Part shown: positions 38,050 through 46,990 of the stretch, piece after piece
Layout: each line of letters opens with the position of its first letter
Numbering within the stretch: the stretch's first letter is position 1
Source: JACRCT01 sp049841135
GTDB lineage: Bacteria > Myxococcota > Myxococcia > Myxococcales > UBA5297
Direction: 5' to 3'
Length of the DNA: 64,000 bases
NCBI GenBank assembly: GCA_049841135.1
Contig: JASGHK010000004.1
Location: forward strand, 2,542,001 to 2,606,000
Translations under genes and position numbers: made by a program
The notes under the pieces: model-generated
What the model was told of the DNA's origin: nothing
Databases searched by the model: none
What the model saw: only the letters and a program-made list of their open reading frames with translations

Positions 38050-40305
38050 ATGAGCGACCAGGCGATTGCGGGCTCCGGAAACGCTCCCGTGGTCGAGAAG
38101 AAGAGCCCGCTCAAGCTCACCTCGGGCGACGTGTGGGGCGGCGTGGCGGCGATGCTGGTCGCCTTCCCCTCGGCCATCGCCTTCGGCGTGGTCATCTTCA
38201 CCGCCGCCTCCCCTTCCCTCGCCGGCGCCGGCGCCTTTGCCGGGCTGGTCGGCGCCGCGGCGCTGGGCCTCACCGCGCCGCTCGTCGGCCGCAACGCCGC
38301 CTTCGTCACCGCGCCCTGCGCCCCCGCGGCGGCGGTCATGTCCGGGCTCGCGGCGAGCCTCGCCGCGCAGGGCGGGACCTCCACCGAGAAGCTCCTGGGC
38401 CTGCTGGTCGTCGCCGCGCTCGTCTCCGCGGCGCTGCAGGTCGCCTACGGCGCGCTCGGCGTGGGCAAGCTCATCAAGTTCATCCCCTTCCAGGTCGTCA
38501 GCGGCTACCTCTCCGGCGTCGCGGTGATCATCGCCGTCGCGCAGCTGCCCAAGTTCCTGGGCGTGCCCGGCAACCTCTCGCTGATCCAGGCCCTCGAATC
38601 GCCTTCGCGCTGGAGCGTCCCCGCGATCGTCGTCGGCACCGCCACCGTCGTCGCCACCGCCTTCGCGCTCAAGCTGACCAAGAAGATCCCCGCGGCCATC
38701 GTCGGCCTCGCTGCCGGCATCGCGACCTACTTCCTCATGAGCCTGGCGCTGCCCGAGCTGCGCTCGCTGGAAGGCAACAAGCTGGTCATCGGCCCCATCT
38801 CCGCCGCCGGCTCGTTCAGCGAGGCCATCGCCAGCCGCTTCTCGTCGCTGAAGAGCTTCACCCTCGCCGACCTCGCGCTCATCGCCGGCCCCGCCGCGAC
38901 GCTCTCGGTGCTGCTCTCCATCGACACCCTCAAGACCGGCGTCGTCCTCGACGCGCTCACCCGGACCCGCCACGACTCGAACCGCGAGCTCTTGGCGCAG
39001 GGCGTGGCCAACCTCGCCTCCGCGGTGCTGGGCGGCGTCCCCGGCGCCGGCTCGATGGGCCCCTCGCTCATCAACGTCACCAGCGGCTGCCGCTCGCCGT
39101 GGGGCGGAGTGATCGAAGGCATGCTGGTGCTGGGCGGCTTCCTCGCGCTCGGCTCGCTGATGGCCTGGGTGCCCATCCCCGCGCTGGCCGGCATCCTCCT
39201 GGTGGTGGCCTTCCGGATGTTCGACTTCCGGATGTTCCGGCTGCTGACCAAGAAGGGCGGCCGACTCGACTTCGCGGTCATCGCCTCGGTGGTGGTGGTG
39301 GCCGAGGGCGTCGGGCTGATCCAGGCCTCGGTCGTCGGCGTGTGCCTCTCCATCCTCCTCTTCATGCGCGAGCAGATCCGCGAGACGGTCATCGTCCGCA
39401 AGGTGGACCTGACCCGCGTGCGCTCCACCCGGCGGCGTGGCGACGAGGAGCAGCGCCTCCTGGCGCAGAAGGGCGAGGACGGCCTGCTGGTCCAGCTGCG
39501 CGGCGACCTCTTCTTCGGCACCACCGACCAGCTTTTGAGCAAGCTCGAGCCCGACCTGAACAAGCGCCGCCTGGTGCTGCTCGACTTCCGGCGCGTGGAG
39601 TCGATGGACTACACCGCCGCGCACCTGCTGGAGCAGATGCAGGAGCGGCTCGCCGAGCGCGGCGGGAAGCTGCTCTTCAGCGGCATGCCGTCGGGGCTGC
39701 TCTCGCGCAAGGCCATCGAGGGCTACCTGCGCGAGCTGGGCGTGGTGGGTTCGGGCGGGGATTACGGCGCGCAGATCTTCGAGACCCGGGACAGCGCGCT
39801 CGAGTACATGGAGGAGAGCATCCTCGCTGCGGCGGGCTGGTCGCACGGCGAGTCGCGGCCGCCGCTGGAGTTCGCCGAAATCGCGCTGTTCCAGACGCTG
39901 GGCGCCGCGGCCACCGCGGAGCTGGCGCCGCTCGTCCAGAAGCGATCGCTCAAGGCGAACGAGGTCCTCTTCAACCAGGGCGAGACCGGCGACGAGCTCT
40001 ACTTCGTCCGCTCCGGGCGCATCCACATCGACATGCCGCTCGGCAGCGACAAGCACCACCACCTGGCGTCCGTCAGCCGCGGCGACTACTTCGGCGAGAT
40101 CGCGTTCCTGGACCGGCAGGCACGCTCGGCCAACGCCCACGCGGCGACCCCGGCGGAGCTGTTCGTGCTCAAGCGCGCCGACTTCGACGGGTTGGTGGAG
40201 AAGCAGGGGAAGATCGGCTCGCTCCTGTTCGAGCACCTGGCCAAGACCATCGCCCTGCGGCTACGCCTGGCCGACGTCGAGCTACGGACTCTCGAGGAGC
40301 GCTGA
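38050..40305 (+). CDS. SulP-family anion transporter with STAS and cyclic-nucleotide-binding domains
   Basis: Inner-membrane transporter of 751 residues from ATG 38050 (purine-rich GGAAGGG upstream). Residues ~20-450 are the SulP permease core with ten or more hydrophobic helices (ISAAG.. region, GGVPGAGSMGPSLINVTSG with the family's GG.P..GS pattern). STAS domain ~477-583 (LLVQLRGDLFFGTTDQLL, VLLDFRRVESMDYTAAHLL). Residues ~610-745 form a cyclic-nucleotide-binding fold (NEVLFNQGETGDELYFVRSG) with phosphate-binding cassette GDYFGEIAFLDRQARSA, whose Arg in QARSA suits cAMP/cGMP binding. The anion (sulfate, bicarbonate or other) is not determined. The phosphoesterase gene 5 bases downstream is probably in the same operon. 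Confidence 0.88.
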   Translation: MSDQAIAGSGNAPVVEKKSPLKLTSGDVWGGVAAMLVAFPSAIAFGVVIFTAASPSLAGAGAFAGLVGAAALGLTAPLVGRNAAFVTAPCAPAAAVMSGLAASLAAQGGTSTEKLLGLLVVAALVSAALQVAYGALGVGKLIKFIPFQVVSGYLSGVAVIIAVAQLPKFLGVPGNLSLIQALESPSRWSVPAIVVGTATVVATAFALKLTKKIPAAIVGLAAGIATYFLMSLALPELRSLEGNKLVIGPISAAGSFSEAIASRFSSLKSFTLADLALIAGPAATLSVLLSIDTLKTGVVLDALTRTRHDSNRELLAQGVANLASAVLGGVPGAGSMGPSLINVTSGCRSPWGGVIEGMLVLGGFLALGSLMAWVPIPALAGILLVVAFRMFDFRMFRLLTKKGGRLDFAVIASVVVVAEGVGLIQASVVGVCLSILLFMREQIRETVIVRKVDLTRVRSTRRRGDEEQRLLAQKGEDGLLVQLRGDLFFGTTDQLLSKLEPDLNKRRLVLLDFRRVESMDYTAAHLLEQMQERLAERGGKLLFSGMPSGLLSRKAIEGYLRELGVVGSGGDYGAQIFETRDSALEYMEESILAAAGWSHGESRPPLEFAEIALFQTLGAAATAELAPLVQKRSLKANEVLFNQGETGDELYFVRSGRIHIDMPLGSDKHHHLASVSRGDYFGEIAFLDRQARSANAHAATPAELFVLKRADFDGLVEKQGKIGSLLFEHLAKTIALRLRLADVELRTLEER

Positions 40306-40310
40306 TCCGC

Positions 40311-41111
40311 ATGCCACGCCTCGCCTGGGCCACCGACCTGCATCTCAACTTCCTCTCCGAGAAGGAGCTGGAGTCCTTCGGCGATTCGCTCGCCCGCTGC
40401 GAGGCCGACGTGCTGCTCGTCGGTGGCGACACCTCCGAGGCCTACACCCTCGACTTCCACCTGGCCTTCCTGGCCAAGCGCTTCCCCGGCCCCGTCTGGT
40501 TCGTCCTGGGCAACCACGACTTCTACCGGGGCTCCATCCTCAAGGTGCGCCGCGCGGCCGACGCCCTGAAGGCCCGGCTGCCGAGCTTGCGATGGCTCCA
40601 GTCCTCGGGCGTCGTCTCGCTCTCGCCGGCGACCGCGCTCGTCGGCTGCGACGGCTTCGGCGACGCACGCTGCGGAGATCCCGAAAGGTCCTCCGTCGTG
40701 CTCAACGACTTCATGCTCATCGACGAGCTGACCTCGATCACCCAGGCGCAGCGGTTGGCGCGGTTAGGCCGCCTGGGCGACGACGATGCCGAGCACCTGC
40801 GCTCGGTCCTGCCGCCGGCGCTCGAGAAACACGAGCAGGTGGTGGTGCTCACGCACGTCCCGCCGTTCCCTGAGGCCGCCTGGCACCAGGGCAAGCGGTC
40901 GGGCCCCGACTGGCTCCCCTACTTCTGCTGCGCGGCGGCCGGGACGGCGCTGCGGGAGGCGGCCCTGTCCTTCCCGAAGCGGGAGATCCTGGTGCTGTGC
41001 GGCCACACGCATTCGGGCGGCGAGGCGCAGATCCTTCCGAACCTGAAGGTGCTGACCGGCGGGGCAGTCTATGGCCAGCCGCGCATCGATCGCGTGCTGA
41101 GCCTGGAGTGA
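40311..41111 (+). CDS. Calcineurin-like metallophosphoesterase
   Basis: Two-metal phosphoesterase of 266 residues starting five bases after the SulP stop. All family motifs are visible in order: ATDLHLN (D-x-H), VGGDTSE (GD), LGNHDFY (GNHD), LTHVPPF (H) and CGHTHSGG (GHxH). No signal peptide, so cytoplasmic. The family includes cAMP phosphodiesterases of the CpdA group as well as unrelated hydrolases. Because the upstream gene product has a cyclic-nucleotide-binding domain, a role in degrading that nucleotide is a plausible inference, not shown by the sequence. Confidence 0.85.
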   Translation: MPRLAWATDLHLNFLSEKELESFGDSLARCEADVLLVGGDTSEAYTLDFHLAFLAKRFPGPVWFVLGNHDFYRGSILKVRRAADALKARLPSLRWLQSSGVVSLSPATALVGCDGFGDARCGDPERSSVVLNDFMLIDELTSITQAQRLARLGRLGDDDAEHLRSVLPPALEKHEQVVVLTHVPPFPEAAWHQGKRSGPDWLPYFCCAAAGTALREAALSFPKREILVLCGHTHSGGEAQILPNLKVLTGGAVYGQPRIDRVLSLE

Positions 41112-41139
41112 TTGGGCTCGCCGGGGGCCCGGTTCGAAG

Positions 41140-41193
41140 TTGCTAAAGATAGGCATGCATTCGGTGACATGACCGCGCCCCCCCTCGGATCGC
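41140..41193 (+). repeat. Two-block intergenic repeat, copy A
   Basis: TTGCTAAAGATAGGCA, eight variable bases, then GTGACATGACC and a CCCTCGGA-like GC-rich extension. It is 29 bases after the phosphoesterase stop, in a 238-base gap before the next gene on the same strand, and in the same orientation as copy B at 31297. Confidence 0.7.
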
Positions 41194-41349
41194 CCCCTGT
41201 AGCTCGATGGCCACAGTTGGTCCCCGAATCGGCCGCTGCCCTTTCCTTCCGTCCAGCCCCTCGCGGATGATTGAGCCCCGCTCCGACCGGAACATCGCAA
41301 GGCAAGCTCTCCGCCGTGTCTGAACCCAAGCCCCAGTAGGCCCCAAGCC

Positions 41350-42306
41350 ATGGCCCTCGCCCTTCTCTCCGCCCTCGTCCTCTGCGCCGCTCCCGCCCAC
41401 ACGCCCGCCCCCGCCGGCCCGCCCAAGGACGAGACCACCTTCAAGCTCAAGCTCCACGAGGAGAAGGTCATCAAGGTGCCCGGCCTCTCGCGCATCGCCA
41501 TCGGCGACCCCGAGGTCGCAGACGTGCGCCCCAAGGGCGCAACCGAGATCGCCATGCGCGGCCTGGTCGAAGGGCGCACCGAGCTGCTGGTCTGGACCTC
41601 CAGCGGCACGCGCCTGCACTACCCCATCGTCGTCGGCAACCCGAAGACCGCGCCGGCCAACGCCCAGACCAAGTCGCTCGACGCCGTCGTCTCCGGGGGC
41701 TCCGCGGGCGTGATCGAAGACGTGGCGCTCACGCTCTCGGTCGGAGAGGAGAAGTCGCTCTCGTACTCGGACGTCTCCAAGGTCGCGGTCACGCAGGATG
41801 CCCCCACCGTCCAGGTCTCTCCGCTCGACAGCGGCGACGGGGTGCGGGTGAAGGGCCTCGCCGTCGGGACGGCGAAGGCCGTGCTGCACATCGGCGGACG
41901 GCCCGCGGTGCGCCTCGCCGTGACCGTGCTCGATTCCGCGGCCAAGGCCGGTTCCGGCGCCGGGTCCGATACGGCCAAGCCGGTCTTCGGCGGGCGGGCG
42001 CTGCCCAAGCCCGACTGCAACGGCGACGCGAGCAGCACCGAGTCCTCGCGCAAGGTCGCCGAGGCGGTCGATCTGGAGCGGGCCAAGAAGCTCGCCCCGG
42101 CCATCGACAAGCTGCTCGCGGTCCTCGAGCAGGAGCCCTCCGCGGCCTACGTGCACCGCAAGCTCGGCGCGCTCTATGCCCGGTCGGGCCAGCAGGAGAA
42201 GGCCGCTGCCGCCTACGAGACCTTCGCCCTCTCCTGCCCAGCCGATCCCCAGACCGCCAAGGTCCGGGCGCTGCTCGCCGAGCTGCGCAAGAGCCTGGCG
42301 AAGTAG
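41350..42306 (+). CDS. Exported protein with two secretin-N-like domains and a TPR-like end
   Basis: Exported protein of 318 residues with signal peptide MALALLSALVLCAAPAH. Residues ~28-98 match the pilus-formation/secretin N-terminal domain (T2SS-T3SS_pil_N): KVIKVPGLSRIAIGDPEVAD and VEGRTELLVWTSSG. A second related unit occupies ~115-200 (LTLSVGEEKSLSYSDVSKVA, VGTAKAVLHI). Residues ~225-318 are helical and TPR-like (AAYVHRKLGALYARSGQQEKAAAAYETFA). Such domains occur at the N-terminus of CpaC-type secretins; here no secretin barrel follows. It could be a periplasmic partner of an envelope machine encoded elsewhere. Single gene, preceded by copy A of the two-block repeat. Confidence 0.8.
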   Translation: MALALLSALVLCAAPAHTPAPAGPPKDETTFKLKLHEEKVIKVPGLSRIAIGDPEVADVRPKGATEIAMRGLVEGRTELLVWTSSGTRLHYPIVVGNPKTAPANAQTKSLDAVVSGGSAGVIEDVALTLSVGEEKSLSYSDVSKVAVTQDAPTVQVSPLDSGDGVRVKGLAVGTAKAVLHIGGRPAVRLAVTVLDSAAKAGSGAGSDTAKPVFGGRALPKPDCNGDASSTESSRKVAEAVDLERAKKLAPAIDKLLAVLEQEPSAAYVHRKLGALYARSGQQEKAAAAYETFALSCPADPQTAKVRALLAELRKSLAK

Positions 42307-42558
42307 GCCCCGCGCCCTGGGCTCAGCCGAGCCGGCGCTACCTTGACTTCTCGGGGTCCTTCCGGCACGTTCAGCCGGCCTTTCCACCCCGTGAGGAGCG
42401 CTCGGTGGAGACTCTTCCCACTGAGGTTTCACAGCAGCGCGCGGGCGGCCCCAGCCGTCGCTATCGGGTCGTGCGCGCGGGCCTCTCGCGGCCTCTTCCC
42501 CCCCACCCCCAACCCGCTTCCCTCAGCGCTGTGCAGTAGCAGCGGGGAGTCCCATGCG

Positions 42559-43777
42559 ATGAGCATCAGCCAACTGGCACGAGCCATCGGGCAATCGCCC
42601 ACGCTCAAACTCAACGAGAAAGCCAACATCCTCAAGGAGCAGGGCCAGGCCGTCATCCATCTCGGCGGCGGCGAGCCCAAGATCAAGACGCCGATGGACG
42701 CGCTGCTGGCGGCCTCCGCGAAGCTCACCTCCGCCGAGGTGCGCTACACGCCGACCGACGGCATCCCGTCCTTGAAGAAGGCCATCATCCGCTACACCGA
42801 GGAGAACTACGGCAAGGTCATCGGGCCCGAGAACGTGATGGTCTCGCCCGGCGCCAAGGCCGCCCTCTACGCGGCGCTGATGACCATCTTGAATCCGCAG
42901 GACGAGGTCATCGTCCCGGCGCCGTACTGGGTCAGCTACCCCGAGATGATCAAGATGTGCTACGGCGTGCCGGTCATCGTGAAGAGCGAGGACGGGCGCT
43001 TCGAGCCGCGCATCCAGGACATCGCCAACGCCATCACGAGCTACACCAAGCTCATCATCATCAACAGCCCGAACAACCCCTCGGGCTGCGTCTACAGCGA
43101 GCAGTTCATCCAGGAAGTGGTCGAGCTGGCCGAGAAGAAGAACCTCTTCCTGATCATGGACGACATCTACCACAAGCTCATCTTCGACGGCCGGCGCGCG
43201 CCCAGCTGCTACAAGTTCGCGAAGGCCTCGCTGGAGAACAGCCGGCTCATCCTCATCAACGGCATCAGCAAGCTGTACGGCATGACCGGCTTCCGCATGG
43301 GCTGGACCGTGGCCAGCAAGCAGCTGACCGAGGTGATGGTCAACGTGCAGGCGCAGACCGTCTCCTGCCCCTCGGCGCTGCTGCAAGCCGCGGCGGTGGG
43401 CGCGCTCAACGGCATGCAGAGCGTGACCGACGCGCTCAACGCCACGCTGATGAACGCGCGCGACGTGATGATGAAGGAGCTGGGCTCCTTCTCCGGCGTG
43501 CGCATCGAGAAGCCGGGCGGCACCTTCTACTGCCTGCCGGACTTCTCCAACTACAACAAGAAGCTCCGTGGCGCTCTCGCAGTTCCTGCTCGAGAAGGCG
43601 CTGGTGGTGACCGTGCCGGGCAAGGAGTTCGGCATGGAGGGCCACCTGCGGCTCTCCTACTGCGGCACCATCAAGGAGATCCAGGAAGGCATCCAGCGCA
43701 TCAAGTGGGCGCTCGACCCCAACGCGCCCCAGGACATCTACGTCGGCGACCGCCGCCTCGTGAGGGACTGGAAATGA
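42559..43777 (+). CDS. Class I/II pyridoxal-phosphate aminotransferase, aspartate-aminotransferase-like
   Basis: PLP enzyme of about 405 residues after repair of one shift at 43560-43566 (AAGAAGCTCC; GAGCTCC gives ..NYNKSSVALSQFLLEK). ATG 42559 has GGGGAG about 9 bases upstream. Motifs: LGGGEPKIKTP near the start, VSPGAKAALYAAL, INSPNNPSGCVY, active-site Lys near residue 236 in SKLYGMTGFRMGW, and C-terminal HLRLSYCG with the substrate-carboxylate Arg. This fits type I-gamma/aspB-like aspartate aminotransferases, though the exact substrate is uncertain. Its stop overlaps the pckA start (ATGA), so the two are translationally coupled: oxaloacetate made by the first is the substrate of the second. 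Confidence 0.85.
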
Positions 43778-45417
43778 CCATCAACCTGCTCGATATCAAG
43801 ACGCCCGCGACGGGCGAGGCCAAGGCGGTCAAGACCGAGTTCGGCCTGGACAACCACGGCCTGAAGAACCTGGGCAACGTCTACTGGAACCTGCCGACGC
43901 CGGCGCTCTACGAAGAGGCGCTGTTCCGCCGCGAGGGCCGTGTCGCCGCCAACGGGCCGTTCGTCTGCTCCACCGGCAAGAAGACCGGCCGCAGCGCGAA
44001 CGACAAGCTGATCGTCAAGGAGGACGAGAGCGGCGACAAGGTCTGGTGGAGCGAGTACAACCGCCCCTGCGTCCCGGCGAAGTTCAACATGCTCTGGGCG
44101 CGCCTGCAGGGCTTCCTGCAGGGCCGTGACCTGTTCGTCCAGGACTGCTACGCGGGCGCCGACCCGGACTACAAGCTGCCGGTGCGGATCATCACCCAGT
44201 TCGCCTGGCACTCCATGTTCGCCAAGAACATGTTCCTGGAGCCGGTCAGCCACGACGAGGCGCGGCGCTTCGTGCCACAGTTCACCATCGTCTGCGCGCC
44301 CGACTTCCAGGCGGCCCCGGAGATCGACAGCACCAACACCGGGACGTTCATCATCCTCAACTTCGAGCAGCGCCTGGGCATCATCGGCGGCACCGGGTAC
44401 GCGGGCGAGATCAAGAAGTCGATCTTCACCGTGATGAACTACCTCTTGCCGAACCAGGGCGTGATGTCGATGCACTGCTCGGCGAACGTGGGCAAGCGCG
44501 GCGACGTGGCGCTGTTCTTCGGCCTGTCCGGCACCGGCAAGACGACGCTGTCGGCCGACCCGCTGCGCAACCTCATCGGCGACGACGAGCACGGTTGGAG
44601 CGACGCGGGCGTCTTCAACATCGAGAACGGCTGCTACGCCAAGGTCATCAGCCTGTCGGCCTCGGCGGAGCCGGAGATCTACGCCACCACGCGGCGCTTC
44701 GGGACCATCCTGGAGAACGTGGCCTACGACCCGGTCACGCGCCTGCTGGACCTCGACGACGACCGGCTGACCGAGAACACCCGCGCCAGCTACCCGATGG
44801 ACTTCATCGGCAACGCCGTGCCGGAGAAGCGCGCCGGGCACCCCGAGAACATCGTGCTCCTGACCTGCGATGCCTCGGGCGTGATGCCGCCCATCGCGCG
44901 GCTGACGCCGGACGCGGCGCTGTACCACTTCATCAGCGGCTACACCGCGAAGATCAGCTCCACCGAGCTGGACATGATGAAGGAGCCGGAGATCACCTTC
45001 TCCACCTGCTTCGGCGCACCCTTCATGGTCCACAAGCCGTGGTTCTACGCGGAGCTGCTCAAGAAGAAGATCGAGCGCTACAAGGTCCGCTGCTGGCTGC
45101 TCAACACCGGCTGGGTCGGCGGCCCGTACCGGGTGGGCAAGCGCATCTCCATCAAGCACACCCGCGCGCTCCTGAACCACGCGCTCGACGGCAAGCTCAA
45201 CGACGTCAAGTACCGCAAGGACCCGGTCTTCGGGTTCGAGGTCCCCGTGACCTGCCCGGACGTGCCGGACAAGGTGCTCGACCCGGCGTCCAGCTGGGAG
45301 AACAAGGCGGCCTACGAGGACAAGTACCGCCAGCTGGCGTCGCGCTTCGTGGAGAACTTCAAGAAGTTCTCGGACGGCGCGCCGCGCGAGGTGCTGGAGG
45401 CGGGGCCCAAGCGCTGA
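43774..45417 (+). CDS. pckA: Phosphoenolpyruvate carboxykinase (ATP)
   Basis: Converts oxaloacetate plus ATP to phosphoenolpyruvate, CO2 and ADP in gluconeogenesis; cytoplasmic, 547 residues as usual for the ATP-type enzyme. Visible motifs: CSTGKKTGRSANDK, MHCSANVGKRGDVALFFGLS with the P-loop GLSGTGKTTLS near residue 250, DDEHGWSDAGVFNIENGCYA with metal-binding acid residues, LLTCDASGVMPP (kinase-2 region) and NTGWVGGPYRVGKRI. ATG 43774 overlaps the aminotransferase stop. A long hairpin terminator follows. Confidence 0.95.
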   Translation: MTINLLDIKTPATGEAKAVKTEFGLDNHGLKNLGNVYWNLPTPALYEEALFRREGRVAANGPFVCSTGKKTGRSANDKLIVKEDESGDKVWWSEYNRPCVPAKFNMLWARLQGFLQGRDLFVQDCYAGADPDYKLPVRIITQFAWHSMFAKNMFLEPVSHDEARRFVPQFTIVCAPDFQAAPEIDSTNTGTFIILNFEQRLGIIGGTGYAGEIKKSIFTVMNYLLPNQGVMSMHCSANVGKRGDVALFFGLSGTGKTTLSADPLRNLIGDDEHGWSDAGVFNIENGCYAKVISLSASAEPEIYATTRRFGTILENVAYDPVTRLLDLDDDRLTENTRASYPMDFIGNAVPEKRAGHPENIVLLTCDASGVMPPIARLTPDAALYHFISGYTAKISSTELDMMKEPEITFSTCFGAPFMVHKPWFYAELLKKKIERYKVRCWLLNTGWVGGPYRVGKRISIKHTRALLNHALDGKLNDVKYRKDPVFGFEVPVTCPDVPDKVLDPASSWENKAAYEDKYRQLASRFVENFKKFSDGAPREVLEAGPKR

Positions 45418-45491
45418 CGCGCAGGCGGGCGGGACGCCCGCAACCACAGGGCCCTCCTCCATCAAATGGAGACAGGGCAGGTCGGTGATTC

Positions 45492-45521
45492 GAAGGGCGC
45501 TGCCGAGAGGCGGCGCCCTTC
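45492..45521. terminator. Bidirectional terminator between pckA and rpoH
   Basis: Stem GAAGGGCGCTGCC / GGCGGCGCCCTTC (one T-G pair) with a GAGA tetraloop lies 75 bases after pckA and 68 bases after the reconstructed end of the convergent sigma-factor gene. CGTTCGTTCG follows on the plus strand; the symmetry allows use by both genes. Confidence 0.75.
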
Positions 45522-45588
45522 GTTCGTTCGGCGTGTCGTGGAGCTGCCGGCCTCCACGTTGGGTCGGTCGGTCGGGAAGCAGCGCCTC

Positions 45589-46515
45589 CTACGCCCAGGT
45601 CCCCTCGGCCTCGAGCGGCTCGGCCGCCGGGGCGCGGCCTCTCGGCTCCCCGTCGTTCCAGAGCCCGTCGGCGAGCTCCCGAGAGGCTCGCCTTGAGCCG
45701 CTCCTTCGCGCGGATCTCCAGCTGCCGGGCGCGCTCGCGCGAGAAGCCGAAGTGCTGGCCCAGCTGGCGCAGGGTCATCGGCTTGTCGGAGAGCAGGCGC
45801 TTCTCGATGATGAACCGCTCGCGCGGGTCGAGCCCCTCCAGGGCGGTGCGGACGCGCTCGCGGATGAGGGCGTCCTCCTGGCGGGCGGCGAACTCCTCCT
45901 CCTGGCCGGGCGCGGTGGCGGGCACGAAGTCGACGTGGCTGCTGCCGGTCTCGTCGCCCATGGGCGAGTCGAGCGACAGGTCGCGGCCGTCGATGCGCCG
46001 CTCCATTCCTGCACCTCGGTGGGGCGGACGCGCAGGCGCTTGGCGATCTGCCGGGCGTCCGGCGCCTCCTCGCCGCTCATCCGCTCGATCTCCCGCTTGG
46101 TGCGGGCGAGCGAGAAGAAGAGCTTGCGCTGTGCCTGCGTGGTCCCGAGCTTCACCAGCGACCAGTTGCGCAGGATGTGGTTCTGGATGTACGCGCGGAT
46201 CCACCAGACCGCGTAGGAGATGAGCCGGATGCCCTTGTCGGGGTTGAACTTCTGCACCCCCTTCATCAGGCCGATGTTCCCCTCCTGGATGAGGTCGGCC
46301 ATCCGCAGCCCGTAGCTGCGGTACTCGTAGGCGACCTTCACCACGAAGCGCAGGTTGCTGGTGACCAAGGCGTGGGCGCAGCGGGCGTCCTCGTGCTCGC
46401 GGTAGCGCCGCGCGAGCGCCTGCTCCTCGTCCTTGGTGAGCAGCGGGTACTGACGGATCTCCGAGAGGTACATCGCCAGCGAGCCGGTGGCCGGTGGCAG
46501 GTTGGTGGGTTTCAA
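45589..46515 (-). CDS. rpoH: RpoH-family (sigma-32-like) RNA polymerase sigma factor
   Basis: Directs RNA polymerase to heat-shock-type promoters; about 309 residues when reconstructed. Start is TTG 46515 with GAGGAAG 7 bases upstream; ATG 46473 has none. Region 2: DLIQEGNIGLMKGVQKFNPD and WWIRAYIQNHILRNWSLVKL, then the RpoH-typical GTTQAQRKLFFSL. A shift at 46004-46008 separates RVRPTEVQE from MERRIDGRDLSLD; GAGATG restores the family sequence. Region 4: LRQLGQHFGFSRERARQLE. A second shift next to GAGCTC (45674-45682) is inferred, because the frame then ends ..ELADGLWNDGE.. at a TAG at 45589 instead of running into pckA. The C-terminal end is therefore less certain than the rest. Confidence 0.85.
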
Positions 46516-46990
46516 GAAGCGCTTCCTCTAGCGAGCGCGGACTCGCGCGCTCCCCTGCTGCCTTTTCGCGTCCCTCCTCCCTCGTCCCATCCGGGCCTTG
46601 ACCCGGCACGCCGGCGCCTGGAGCCGCACGTTTCCCTGGAGAGGGCTGAAGCGGAATGTGGTGCCGTGGCGAGCGCGATCAAGCGCCACTGGAGCTACAG
46701 CGGAGAGTCCGAAGGGCTTCCCCCGACTGCGCCGGCGCGCCTGCTCCCTCGCAGCGCGGCTCCCCAGACGCGTGGCTTGGGATGTGCCGCGCGACGTTGC
46801 GTTTCGCGCCCGGCAAGCGGCCGGTTCCGCACGCTCGCTCGCCTTCCGTCCACGCCGACGTTGCGCCGGCCAGCGAGGGCGTTCTCACCCGTGCCGCCGC
46901 CCCCCAACACGGAGGTTGAAGGCCCCGGGCGGCCGGCGGCACGCTTGCAGCGTGGGTTTGAAGGCGACCGGTACCTGGGAAGGGGGATGG
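46516..46990. other. Intergenic region, 475 bp, between divergent rpoH and receiver genes
   Basis: No gene is convincing on either strand; translations are Arg/Pro-rich without family features. It must hold both promoters, but I cannot place them with confidence. No repeat or hairpin of note. Confidence 0.4.

Noticed and set aside
38002..40236. Long minus-strand frame antisense to the SulP gene
   Set aside because: His/Glu/Gln/Arg-rich and repetitive; the sense strand encodes a complete SulP-STAS-cNMP protein.
31297..41193. Sigma-54 promoter reading of the TTGCT start of the two-block repeat
   Set aside because: No GG element lies at the required distance upstream in either copy, and copy B faces the 3' ends of genes.
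46598..46990. Plus-strand coding extension upstream of the receiver gene
   Set aside because: The extension is Arg/Pro-rich and non-conserved; the receiver domain begins directly at MASRWVLVVEDD with a purine-rich site before it.
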